The notes below the pieces were generated by a model. It was not told the DNA's origin and did not search any database. It worked only from the letters and a program-made list of their open reading frames with translations. The translations under genes and the position numbers were made by a program. Shown here one piece after another: positions 33,800-44,905 of a stretch of DNA of 64,000 nucleotides (positions are counted from its first letter, which is position 1; every line of letters starts with the position of its first letter). Source of the DNA: Dermanyssus gallinae (lineage: Eukaryota; Arthropoda; Arachnida; Mesostigmata; Dermanyssidae); assembly GCA_003439945.1 (NCBI GenBank), contig QVRM01005375.1, positions 744,001 to 808,000 on the forward strand, read 5' to 3'.

Positions 33800-34455
33800 G
33801 CGTTTCGCCGTTGAATTTTGACAGATATCATATGCAGCGGAGGTTACCATGCTCTTCCTTCACCGGTTGTCACAGCGACTCCGTTTCCCTGCTCCGCCAA
33901 ACGGATTGCTATTTTTCCCACTGAACCGGTTGAACGATGAAATTTAATTTCAGTTTGCGGTATTTAGGCAGCAGTATTCCGTAAGGCGAGTTGTTGCTCC
34001 GACCATTCTCGACAATTCTGCCGACGTACAAGACACGGTGACGTCGTACGCGAGAGAGCGGGCTTCACTTCATGGAACTAGACTCAGGCAATCCAATCGC
34101 ACTTGGCTCTTTATTGACAGTCCAACCGACTTTTCGTATGCAGAGATGTGGGCTGACTGCATTGGCCAATGTATTGCGTCCCTCGCAGTCGCGTGCTTTA
34201 AGTACCTACTGGCACTCCAAGATACAGGTGCGTCACACCTAGCACAATTATATGCGAAGCAGACTGATTCCCCCAAACGCAGACCGGAGGCATTGCGGAG
34301 TGTGGTACTTCCTTCACCTTTGTCTCCAGCTGCGGCGAAGGAATGACCTGAAGCCATTTGCAGCTCATCGGACGGATCGATTGCGACTTTCAGTTGCGCC
34401 TTCATGTTATTTGCCTTGTTTATCCCGGGTGCCTTAACTACGTATAAGTTCAAAA
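33800..34455 (-). pseudogene. LINE-B copy on the minus strand with long open C-terminal frame
   Basis: Minus frame 34070-34453 (127 codons) contains LRNASGLRLGESVCFAYNC then ARCDAPVSW, SRYLKHATARDAIHW, ISAYEKSVGLSIKS and VRLDCLSLVP. These match the LINE-B order GLRLG, C..C, GR..RHA..ND, EP.GLS and RPDGLTLVPW, with PDG decayed to LDC. The sequence continues to about 33800 with ARERASLHGTR-type antisense matches to 10539-10757 and the coding for NFIVQPV. The HGLSC box is lost. Confidence 0.7.
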
Positions 34456-34709
34456 AGCCGATTCTAATGACGACTGCCTAAGCGGAACGTTTAAGATATC
34501 CTGGAGGATGCCATCGTCCAGGCACGGTTGAAGTTTAGAAGAAATGCGTGATTGACGATAGTGAAAAGCGATGTAAGCTAGAGCGGGGCCACAAGAGCTG
34601 CTGCTGGGAAAGCTCCATCTGGCGTTGATGACATATATCATAATCACGGGGGATCTCATAGATCTCCCGGCAGATACGAAAGGCCAGGAAAATCATACAT
34701 TTCGTGGAC

Positions 34710-35009
34710 TTTTTTAAAACATGTTTTAAGTAGGTTGTTTTTAATTCTGGACTAACCTCCGTCGCCTACGGGCTTGGACCTCACCCGGGCCGTATCTTCA
34801 ATGCACCGAGGGCCGGATATGTTTCTAGGGTGTATCTAGGCTTTCCCCAACAGTCCTATTGGTAGCACGGCCGCGGACGGTATATGGTTTATCATCTATT
34901 CTCGATAAGTATCGCTCAAAGAAAATTCGATCGAAACAGGGATCGAACCCTGCGGCACCCCGGTAAATGACAACATGGCTAGCGCTCTAGTCCCCTAAAC
35001 CACGCCGCT
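34710..35009 (-). mobile_element. SINE-A copy 2
   Basis: Full-length minus-strand match to SINE-A copy 1, including the B box GGTTCGATCCC on the minus strand near 34940, the A-box region near 34990-35000 and the GCACCGAGGGCCGGA body. The outer arm of the 3' hairpin has diverged. Confidence 0.85.
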
Positions 35010-37430
35010 CTAAATTTGGTGGACTTGGTGAATGTTTGCCCAGAAACGTCAGCGTCGTTTCGGTAGAGAGCGGCGCTAATGTGTCGGTAGATGTTACAAG
35101 TCCTGTTGTAGAGAAAACACCGCTGAGGGCGAGTTAAGTCCCTAAACTACGCAAACCATAAAATGATTGCTGCGCGACACGTTCAATCCGAACTTCTTCC
35201 CTTCGCTAAGTAGTAGACAGGGACCGCGGAAATCTCTTTAATCCATACATGCGAGTCACTAACTAGATTACGAGTTGCTCGTAGGTCCATTTCCCGCTCA
35301 GAGTCAGTTAAGGTTCTTGCTAGTACCAATATGAGAGTTAACCCGTACTTCCTCTGAGACGGAGAGTACCGCAGTTCGAAATCGCAGTAGGCTGTGTAAT
35401 ATGATTCGAAGCTGGCCGTTGAGTTAGTTGATTAGATCCTCATAGGAGAGCTCGAACTGTAACTGATGGCAGAAGAACATGATTGCAAGGTCGACGTGCC
35501 TTTAGTGCGATGCTTCATAGCGTAGACCGCCAGTGAAGTTCTATGGGGCATACACGATTATGTTATTAAACGTTTGTACTCAGGCGTTATTTACAGTAAC
35601 GCACGATCATTTTGATCTCGATAACGCTGTTGATGTGTGTTACATTACACGGGTATCGGTAATGAACGGTATGACTCTTTCGCGGTAATAGCAAGGACCA
35701 TTCTATTGAGAGCTTTTAAACTGTTACTGTCACACCTGTATCTGACTTTGACATCCGTGTCTGCAACGCTGAGGTATATGTATATCTACCGTTCTATCTT
35801 ACTATGAGTGAGCAAGCCTTATTACGTTGTGAACATAACAGCGTCACACGTTTCCATATCCTCCCAAAGGGTGAGGATAGTCTCGACGAAAGCGAGACGA
35901 AAGCTAAGCTTTCTTTCGGTCTGCAACCCGTCGCTACAACGATAAAGAACCTCAGCCAAAGTTCGAAACGCGCCTTCGTCACTGGCGATGACAAAAATCT
36001 AGCACACGGTAAACACTTTTTATCCCTGCTCTGCAGGTCATTGAATACCTCATCGGCATCATTATACGGCACCCATGACCTTTGAATACAAGCTTCACTT
36101 AGAGTCCCTTGTGTTTAGCAAGTCCGCCATAGACTGATTACTTGCTTTGCTACTTACGCCGAAGTGCATCTATACTGCAGACGGCGTGTTTTGTCTTTTT
36201 GTAAACAGGTAAACACCGCCTTTCTGGCTTAGCAATTACAACTACGCTTTCAGCGCTCATGGCACGATGGTGTCGTTCTTCTTAGATTTACCCAATAAAA
36301 AAATTGTACCCAGCCAGCATATCGTGTAGATGGAAACTGGCATGCGAACATGATTTATCTTCAACCGATAAAGATACAGAAGAGCCACGTTGGAGCTATA
36401 CACCATTTTACATCATTTCTGAAAAAGCGCATTGCCTTAGAAGTTGTGTAACACACCTACTATTTAGCCTGAAGCCCATTCGATACGCTTTTACCTATTA
36501 AGACTAGCGTTCACTGAGACAAACACTGGAGTAGTGTTAATAATCAATTCGTAGTAGAACATTCTGCCAACATTTTTATTATCTTAAGCAAGAGCTATTA
36601 GCGTTAAATGCTAACTACTAACTAATGCAAATTTTTCCATAGCCAGATAATTCGTCAGCAAACGTCAGATAGGACGGCAAAACTTGCACAATCTTAAGTG
36701 AGTAAAGCTTGCCTAATGAAATACACACAAAACGCTCTGAGTGTGCTGGTACTGGTCTGGGTGTGTCGAGGCTATTGTGACCACAGGTATATAATAATGT
36801 GTACTTATGTGCACAATAGCCTCTTACCTTCGATTTGTGTCCTTCCTCGTATTGCTGAACTTACAAAGAAGACCCGCCACCCTCTACCAAGACATTTCGT
36901 CTCTAATTTAACGGACTAAGCCATCATCATGTGGTTTGCAGCTAATCTAAAAGGAAATTGGAGCCAAACAGTACGGTCGGACCCTTTCAACGACATTATC
37001 TGGGATTGCCGTACGAGAGCCAAACGCGAACAAAAACCTTTACCGTGCACATTAACTCTAGCCTTACATAACCAGCACATTTAATAGCAGCAAAACAGGA
37101 CTACTGGCTGTTCCATGCTAGCTATTCGATAAAAAGCGACTCTATTACGCCAACATAGACCAAAAAGGTCAAACTTGAATCATGCATGTCACGTGGCGAG
37201 GCCACAAGCTTCTACAGGGTTAACGCTGCGCCAAAAATGAAGAGATAAATGCACATTCTTTATGCAGTGCTATTAGCGAAGTAATCTATAAAGACTTTAC
37301 GTACAAGTAACTCGGTGATTATCCACCTACCTTATAATGCGCGTTATGTGCTGGGTACAAACCGTAATTCAGATAAGATTCGTATGGGACACTTGAGTGC
37401 GTGATAAAACAGTAAATTGCACTCCTGATT
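35010..37430. other. Unassigned
   Basis: No repeat family recognised. A small plus-strand frame with a hydrophobic N-terminus begins at 36716 (see separate entry). Other open frames of up to about 90 codons (for example around 35800-36080 on both strands) show no motif. Confidence 0.3.
36716..36786 (+). other. Weak candidate first exon with signal-peptide-like start
   Basis: ATG at 36716 gives MKYTQNALSVLVLVWVCRGY then CDH, a hydrophobic core resembling a secretion signal. A possible splice donor ACAG|GTATAT follows at 36786/36787. Unspliced, the frame continues for 67 codons in all and contains a KK pair. The start context is weak (C at -3), so chance is likely. Confidence 0.15.
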
Positions 37431-37432
37431 AC

Positions 37433-37490
37433 AAAAAAAAAACACTTAACGAGTTTTAAAACATGAACACTCGCTAAAGTGTTTTTTTTT
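37433..37490. repeat. Inverted repeat ending in A and T runs
   Basis: An A10 run with ACACTTAACGAGT at 37433-37454 pairs with ACTCGCTAAAGTGT and a T9 run at 37469-37490, with one gap and one mismatch, around about 14 bases. It could be a tiny MITE or the end of one. Confidence 0.8.
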
Positions 37491-38072
37491 CATCATAGAA
37501 CGCTTGTTATGAGAGAAATACGGAAACTTACTACAACGCACCCATCGTAAATAAGTGACACGGCGCATGTCGACGGCGTAGTAAAGATTTAATCTTTGTA
37601 CCATAGATTACTTTCTTAATTTTGTCAGATGGCACACTATGGCTCGTTGCATTCGGTTGTGCCGCTCGATATGTGAAAAGACACCAGGCAACAACTTTCT
37701 GTGAGTAGAATTTTATACCACGCTCAATGACCGAAACAAAACTTCTGAGAGTTTCCGCATCACCACTCGAGATTGCTGCAGCGAATAACTAGGAAGTGTG
37801 CCATTACAATGACTGGTACGGCACGGGCAGGGCTAAGCTGCTTTTAACAAACTAGTTTCGTCGGAAAGCGGCTTCGACGAACATACCACACCATTGCAAT
37901 AGTAGCCCCCTGAGCTCTATATGTATAAACGTATAAGCCTATTTACTAAGATTATTAGCCCCGTCAGATTGAGTAATGGGAGAAAAACGTTAAAGCCTTA
38001 TCCTAAAGACACGTGCAATGTGATCAAGGGTATAGAAAATGCAGTCGTAATGTTAGCGAATGAAGCAGGGTA

Positions 38073-38106
<34 letters not shown>
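38073..38106. repeat. (TA)n microsatellite
   Basis: About 34 bases of TA with one G near the right end. Confidence 0.96.
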
Positions 38107-38107
<1 letters not shown>

Positions 38108-38349
38108 GAAGCTAACTTCTGGCAGTCATTTTAACTCATATATCCTAATAACGTATGCTTCACGTTTAATATTACACATTTATACGTGTATTATCCCATA
38201 AAAATCCCCAATACTATCCGCCAGGTAACATCGTTCCAACTCAATTGGCTTAAGATATGTTTGCATTGTCTGTCCTTTACAATATACCGAATATGAATAC
38301 AATTTATCTTCTATTTCTCTTAATCAATTTAGCACGATGATATAATTTA

Positions 38350-38351
<2 letters not shown>

Positions 38352-38417
<66 letters not shown>
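38352..38417. repeat. (TA)33 microsatellite
   Basis: Sixty-six uninterrupted bases of TA. Confidence 0.98.
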
Positions 38418-38423
<6 letters not shown>

Positions 38424-38616
38424 GCGCATACTTGAATTACAGGTCTGTAGAAGCTAGAATGCGGGGGACTCCTTAATGACACAGAAGCACTATTTTAAAG
38501 GTGGCCTAGTTTCGCCTGCAGCCTAAGCTGTGCTTTTGTAAAGCGCTGAGAAATCGTCAAACAGACTATTTTGTGAATGTTTTGGGCATACGAGTGTTTC
38601 GTTTATAATGACATAC

Positions 38617-38776
38617 CTGAAGCACCGACTGAGTTTTGTGGTTCGAACGTCTGCTGTGACTGTTGTGTGTTATCCTCGCTTGGGGCAGCCACAACGGGAG
38701 CCCAATGTAGTGTCAACGTTAGGCAGATAATTATTCCGACGGCTGCTGTAGTTGGCAACCGCATGGCGAATGCCAT
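38617..38776 (-). CDS. First coding exon of a predicted secreted protein (partial)
   Basis: On the minus strand an ATG at 38776-38774 in a strong context (A at -3, G at +4) starts MAFAMRLPTTAAVGIIICLT, continuing LTLHWAPVVAAPSEDNTQQS and QQTFEPQNSVGAS. This is a textbook signal peptide: basic start, hydrophobic core, and a likely cleavage after VVA-A near residue 30. A polar, Gln-rich segment follows, like the spacer of a small secreted or neuropeptide-type precursor. At 38617/38616 the frame meets CAG|GTATGT, a near-consensus splice donor in phase 1. Without splicing it stops four codons later. No later exon could be found between 38.6 and 36 kb, and the product is unknown. Confidence 0.5.
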
Positions 38777-38999
38777 GTTTGCAGTAGACCAATGGTAGTC
38801 GTCTTCGCTTATGGAGGCCCCACAGAAGGATACAAAGAAGACCCTGCAAGTTCAACAAAGCGTTCGTTGGTGCATGTGTATACATATTTGCTTTTCGATT
38901 ACACGGTTTTATCCAGGACTGTGGGCCGTCCTGTAGTACATGCCCGTCGTATAGCCACATCAATTTAGCTTGCTGAATGCAATACAATAAATAGGCAAG

Positions 39000-39665
39000 C
39001 TTTAATTTACTAATAAAAAAATAATATTAAAAATACAACTGTTACGAACACTACGTGAGTGGTGTGCTTCTTGACGCAAAACCTGCTCTACCACGAGAAT
39101 ATATTGTTAACTCGCTACGCAACTTATGCGGAGTTTATGAGGAGCACTACCAGCTTGCGCTCGAGGCAGCCCCTTATTGATTGATTGATTGAGTGCCTTA
39201 ATTAGTGTGGCAATCACATGTTTACAACTGTCATGAGCCACGAGTCAACTGTCGTGAGCGGCCCGGTAGAACAAACACAATTGCACTTTGCGGAATCACA
39301 ACAACTCGTATTTTTAATTGACTGTCCACTAAGAACGCTTTCTGAATAAGCTGACCATTCTAAATATCCAAAGTACGATTATTTTTCCTGCCACTATTCT
39401 ACGGCTCGAGTTTGACCGCTTTTTAAAAGAGCAGCCATGTTGGCAATATGACGACGGTCTTTTAACGGTTACCATGTTTTGCGGCTTCGGGTTTTCTGTA
39501 AACTGCGCCCGTACATACCTATGAAAGAGTGGGCCTCACCTGAAATAGTAACACATTTCCTATAGCTCTAGAGCAATTCGTAAACGAGACAACTTGCATA
39601 AAGTATACAGAAAAGGCCATAATTTTATATTATAGCGGAACTACAAGGAGAGATCCGTAACGTCC
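39000..39665. other. Unassigned
   Basis: Contains a short TTGATTGATTGATTGA run near 39178. No gene recognised. Confidence 0.3.
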
Positions 39666-39669
39666 GTAC

Positions 39670-40025
39670 GTAAAATGGTAGAAATAGTATTAGTTAAACA
39701 ACTGATTTCATTTTTGAAAACTAACCATTTACTCAGCAACTATCAATACGGATTTAGAAGGGAAAGAAATTGTGAGTCGGCTTGTGATCAATTATATCAC
39801 AGATACACTGGAGAATGGCGATTCTTGTGTAGCAATATTCTGTGATTTAAGTAAAACGTTCGACACTGTAAAGCATCAAAGATTAATTAACAACATGAAT
39901 CAAGTTGGTATAAAGGGCAATGGTTTACAGATGATGAAATCTTACTTAACCGGATGAAAGCAGTATTTTGAAAGTAAGGGTATTAGGAGTAATGCAGCCA
40001 CTGTCTCGGAGGGAGTTGTTTGTTA
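39670..40025 (+). pseudogene. CR1-like LINE reverse-transcriptase fragment
   Basis: One frame reads VKQLISFLKTNHLLSNYQYG then FRRERNCESA. After a one-base shift INYITDTLENGDSCVAIFCD, LSKTFDTVKHQRLINNMNQV, GIKGNGLQMMKSYLTG and later KQYFESKGIRSNAATVSEGV. These match QYGFR, DLSKAFDTV.H..L, G..G....SYL..R.Q and S..GV of CR1-type RT. The SKAFDT Ala is Thr. The catalytic YADD box is not reached. Confidence 0.75.
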
Positions 40026-40029
40026 CAAA

Positions 40030-40755
40030 CTAATCTGCGGAACTAGAACAAACGTTAAGACGGTGTAGTAAGTACCCTTGCGTGTAGAGTCACGCATATC
40101 GTATGTGTTGCCGCTATATGGTGGAACATTCCGCTTAACTGTTGATCATCCCGTGCATAAATTACAAAAGTGAGCAGCCCGCACAGGATCCCAATCTTCA
40201 CTAACTAAGTGTGGGATTCTTCTCGACATATTCAAGCCATACGCGTCTCTTGTAATGAAACTGTTCGTTACTACGACCAATAAGTTCCACAAATCCAACC
40301 GATAACACGCGCCGGTTACAACAACATCAGCAACAGCAGCAGCAGCACCAGCAGTTGTAGCACGTAGTTACGGTAGCAGTCGAAATAGCGTTAACGCTTG
40401 CAGTAGCGAGCGGTGAAACTTGTGGCTGCAGCCGCACTTGGCAAACACTTTTGGCAGAGACAGCTCTCCAGCACTCTGCCGTATCGTTGTACTGGACATG
40501 GATACGCATACATTTGCCTTCGACTGTAAACGTTTTTTAAACGTTTTCTTTTCAATTTAACTTATAAATAAATAGGGGCACTTACTACGTATGATAGCTT
40601 TCTATAGAAGATTTACCCCACCACGTCTATGACGTGCTTTTTTTTATTATTATTATCTGAATGTCGATGATACGGGCATCGTATTCACCTCAGAGTGAAT
40701 TCGATCTACTCTTCGTTTTTCTGTGTCTGCCCGAGACCTTACAATGCCACGGACG
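40030..40755. other. Unassigned, with a CAG run
   Basis: A CAACAGCAGCAGCAGCACCA run at about 40330-40353. No gene recognised. Confidence 0.35.
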
Positions 40756-40759
40756 GTCT

Positions 40760-40945
40760 CACATGCTCTTGCAGCGGCTGCAGCTGAATGGGATCAACGC
40801 CATCCGGTTCTGAACGGCAGCACTCCTAGACTGACGGGACCACCGTACATTTAGGAGTCCCGGATTACTCCACAACGACGGTAATCGACCTGACGGCATG
40901 ACACTCTTCGCCGTTCGAGGGAGGCTAGGCGCTGGTCTGTGACTA
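40760..40945 (+). pseudogene. LINE-B fragment around the RPDG box
   Basis: One frame gives LQLNGINAIRF, a stop, TAALLD, RSPGLLHNDGNRPDGMTLFA and VRGRLGAGL. It fits the LINE-B order LND...[19 protein letters not shown] and GR.L.W. The rest of the module is not recognisable. Confidence 0.55.
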
Positions 40946-40949
40946 AAAA

Positions 40950-41440
40950 CAGTCATTAACATCCCTAACGCAAGTGTTACAATTTGAAAAAACTGACTGA
41001 ATTTAGACAATTCACCTTCAATGTCCGGGCACTGCGCCACGCATCAGGGACACGCCACGAAGCATGCCGACCAAGCCAAGAGGCGCATGTATTCGGCCGT
41101 TCTTGGCTACAGACGGCGCGCTCAAGACCCTAGAGAGAGGGCCACCATCGTCACAGCTCCGCGACATAACTGGATGCCGTTTTAGAACGTCCACATAGAG
41201 TGCCCCTGTCACAGTGTGGACAGACGGGGCAAACTCGTGGTGAACAATACTCGAGCGCAATCAAGAATGTGATGAGCGTATGTTTTTTTCATGCTTTTCG
41301 TCGGTTAGCAACTACGAGTTTACATTTTAGCGTTTCAACTAGCCACTGGCCTACTGCTACGAAGATCGTTTTCCAAGTACTTACAACCATTTTTTTTATG
41401 GTTGGATGGTAATGCACCATCTCTCATTATTCAGACATCT
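40950..41440. other. Unassigned
   Basis: No motif on either strand. Confidence 0.3.
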
Positions 41441-41611
41441 GTGCTTCCAGTTTTTTCGATCATGGTCGATTTTTAATCCACTCCGGCATTTAGCTTGTTT
41501 AAATTGGGAACCATAAAAACCAATTTAGGAGTGACCGGTCTGGGTCTCGAATCCAGGCCTCCCGAATGCAAGGTAGAGGCTTATGTCACTAAGCCATCTT
41601 GCTCGGTGAAA
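41441..41611 (-). mobile_element. SINE-B copy 1
   Basis: The minus strand reads as a tRNA-like head (GCAAGATGGCTTAGTGAC with a B box GGATTCGAGACCC) followed by the body shared with 48706-48871 and 51815-51970 (AATGCCGGAGTGGATTAAA). Confidence 0.82.
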
Positions 41612-42341
41612 AATGCGAAAACCATTCGAACACTTTGTTTACGCTAAAACTCTTATTTTCTCATTTTTTTGCCGCAATTGAAGCAGCATTGATTGCGGTA
41701 CTTAATTAATTCTGTTGAACATGCCAATTTATAAATAAAAAACGCGCCTGAGCACTTCACACTTTTAACGAATTACAGTCTCCTAGCGATTCAAAAAATA
41801 CTGAGATTAGAAAAGGCTTTAGTCTACGTAGTTCCACATTTGACTGAAAAATTGCGCCACTTGTTTCTCGCATAAAATCGTCGTATAGTATGAATGTTAT
41901 TTGGCTACATAATTATAACCTGAGTGTACATAGATGTGTTTGCGTCATTGATATTTATTTGAAACTTTCGTATGAGGGGTGGCTATGAGGATTTTTTTTC
42001 TTCTAATGCAGTAACGTAATGAGCTTTCTATAGAAACAAATGGCTATACCACTTGAGTATATTCTATTAAAGTTCACAATGATATCCATAAGATAAAATG
42101 ATGACAAAATTTGCGTAAAACTAGATATAAAATATAACGATAAGTCGAGTCCCTAGAGACTCATATTGCAAAACACGACATAGACTCATTGCTAAAAAAA
42201 GTTAACAAACATTGTTATGTATAGTGTTGGCCCCCAGCGGATGAACGACAAATAACCATCCTCGTTTATGTTACTCGCTTGTTATACTAACATAACTCTA
42301 TTGTACGGCGCGCAGCACCGACATGTGATGCTGACCTCATA

Positions 42342-42364
42342 AATATATATATATATATATATAT
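42342..42364. repeat. (TA)n microsatellite
   Basis: About 23 bases of TA. Confidence 0.95.
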
Positions 42365-43809
42365 TACAAACATTTCTAATTGTTAGCACTGAGAAAATGA
42401 ATGTCGTGTTGTTTTTATCCTCTCCGCTGAACATGGGCTTAGTTTTGTGGTAGCATCTTGTAACCTGCCTATGCCTCAGAGTAAGATACGAGGAAGAACG
42501 CAGAATAAGAAAGAAGCTGTTGCAGTTTAATGCCTGCGGCATTAGCGATCCGTATGAGCACCCAGTAAGCGAGCTGGCGGCCAGCACACGGCGCCTACGA
42601 AAGTAGCCCATAGCCAAACAGAGCTTGTAATCCTCTCATATTGCCGGACGTAAACTATATCGCTGATGGCCATACAGGACAGACCTTGAAGTTATCAGCC
42701 CGTATATCGTGCTCCGCTCCACTCTGCATACAAGTTTATTGTGTGGACAAAGCTTACTAACTAAAATATCTCTTTTATGCAAATTATCCACCGCAGCAAC
42801 CATGGAGCGTATCAGTTCCTGCTTGCATTTTCAAACTTGCACCTAAGGTTGAAATTTAATATTGTTTTGGTCACTGCAGCGACCTCGTCCACTGACACCT
42901 AGCATTTTACTACACTTTTGTTTTAATAAGAGTTCGGTTAGCCGGTTGTACCGTGCTCCATTACGTGCAGTTAGTTCGGTTGGTCTCTTGGGTGTTGACG
43001 TATCGGTTTTAGCGGCGCTTTTCAATACGTTGGACGATCTACGTTGGTAACGGCACGGGTGACGAACTCCCCAGGCACTAGCTGAAAGCTGACTATTCTA
43101 TCTGTATTCTGTAAAGCGGCATTGTTCTCTGTGTTATTCAAACAGCGTAGCTTCCTGCTCCGTATTGCTACGCACCTGTCGGATCCCCTTTTGGTGTCCC
43201 ACAAAGAAGTTTTGGCTCTCGCGATCGCACACACAGAGAGCCTATACCAGCCAATTAGGCCGAATTTGCTCTGCCTAAGGTCGACGCGCTTAAATAATTT
43301 ACTTGCCGTTCATCAAGTTCGACCTCACAGTGCGGATGCAAGCCGAATACAATAAAGTCAAAATTTCACCAAATTTTTTTATAACATAGGCTATTTGTGC
43401 ATGCCTTATTTAAAGCGATGCTTTTCGGGCAAGAAAATACCACGCATTTTTTATTGAAGGCAGTTATATTATTAGGTTGCTAAAGTGAACGTGAAGAAGT
43501 ACAACTCTTAGAAAGACTGATTGACACGAAGCTTTCGTATTTTGGCACAATGAACGACTTTATATAAGGCTTTACTTGCAGAAGAATCAAAGGCTGAGCT
43601 TTCTGCTGCTGACGTGTACTGTAAACTGGTCTATAACCATAAATCCATCCGTGGCAAAACAGTAAATTGAAGGCTACAGGAAGTATTTTCATTCTAGACA
43701 GAGGAACCCTGAGCAGCACAATACCCCACGTTTTCTACGACCAGTGTTTGTGTGCAGCCAGCTGTGCTCTTTATAGCTGCTCCCATTCCACCACTGTCGA
43801 TGTCTAAGA

Positions 43810-43831
43810 TCGAGAGAGAGAGAGAGAGAGA
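43810..43831. repeat. (GA)n microsatellite
   Basis: About 22 bases of GA. Confidence 0.95.
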
Positions 43832-44099
43832 TAGAGAAAGTTGCGCATAGGGAAGCTGCAAGCCCCCAATAACTACATCTCTGTTAGCCGATGCGACACG
43901 TCAATAACAACAAATCACGGATTCCAAAGCATTTGTTCTACGTAAGGCTGTTCTTGAGTATTGATCAAAATTAAGAGCCAATAAATGCGTAGCGAAAATT
44001 ACAACCAGCCACGACCGGAGCTTACTTTGCAAATGTCATGCTATTTCGCAAACAGTAGTGTTCGTTTTGTCTTTGCTTCGCGTAACAGGTCAGAGAAAA

Positions 44100-44323
44100 C
44101 CTAGAATTAAAAACATTTTTTAAGGAGGTTGTTTTTAATTCTAGGCCATCATCCGTCTCCTACGGGCTTGGAACTTAACCTGAGGTATATCTTTAATGCA
44201 CCGAGGGCCGGACATGTTAAGATATCTAGGGTTTCCCCAACAGTCCTTGTGGCAACAAGGTTGCTGACTCTCCGCGGTATGGTTTATCACCTATTCTCAA
44301 TGAGCATCGCTCAAAGGAAATTC
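44100..44323 (-). mobile_element. SINE-A copy 3, truncated head
   Basis: Minus-strand match to the 3' two thirds of SINE-A. Similarity ends near 44323, before the A and B boxes, so the tRNA-like head is missing. Its terminal hairpin is the best kept: 16-base perfect arms at 44100-44115 and 44130-44145. Confidence 0.83.
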
Positions 44324-44718
44324 ATTCAGTTGAGTTATAACCAGCTAGCTATCTCTCCAAAAATGCTTTATTCGAGTATATTTACAAATGTATACCGAAA
44401 TAGGGACGGCCACGTCATATGGCACTATGTTGTGTCAACTTAGTTCTATTGTATTTGTGTATATTATATGTAAAAACGCCACTCATACATTGTCCGGCAT
44501 CCGACTAAATATAGCAAGGCAAAAGCAATGCAACCATACTGCTTCAGGTCAATTTAAAACCGAGATATGGTGTAAACGTTTGCTGATAAACAATCAAACG
44601 TTTGTTGATAAATTTGCTCTCGCCTCTCTCGGCCTTAAAAATAAGACGTCTGCCTACTACATCGGTTCTCCTCTCTAGGGCGTATGTAACAAGTAGATTT
44701 GCCCAGCGTAGGTCCGCA
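44324..44718. other. Unassigned
   Basis: No gene or repeat family recognised. Confidence 0.3.
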
Positions 44719-44719
44719 G

Positions 44720-44905
44720 TCGAGCCCGGTGGCGTGATGGCATGCGTCTGCGCCTCGCGACCGGAGGAGACACATAGGTGCGCAGGTTCGAGCCCTACCG
44801 TGGCACATTTGTACTTATGGAGTCCGTCTATGAAGCAATGTGAAAAGCAGTCCCATGGACGTTAAATCTTGGCTGAGAGTTAGCCCCGAATGATTTAGCG
44901 TAGGC
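44720..44905 (+). mobile_element. SINE-C copy, plus strand
   Basis: tRNA-like head with A-box-like GTGGCGTGATGGC at about 44729-44741 and B box GGTTCGAGCCC at 44784-44794. The body is shared with 20807-20964 and 22117-22235 (GAAGCAATGTGAAAAGCAGT then CCCATGGACGTTAA). Confidence 0.82.

Larger units (their letters stand above)
37495..38610. other. Unassigned, with two (TA)n tracts
   Basis: (TA)n at 38073-38106 and 38352-38417. This is the direction in which later exons of the minus-strand signal-peptide gene should lie, but I could not identify one. Confidence 0.35.
41612..44098. other. Mostly unassigned
   Basis: (TA)n at 42342-42364 and (GA)n at 43810-43831. Open frames around 42862-43355 (for example LLRIATHLSDPLLVSHKEVL) have no recognised motif. 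Confidence 0.3.

Noticed and set aside
44723..44800. Possible tRNA gene
   Set aside because: It has B-box and A-box-like sequences but no foldable acceptor stem seen, and the same sequence with a shared non-tRNA body recurs at 20.8 and 22.1 kb, so it is a SINE head.
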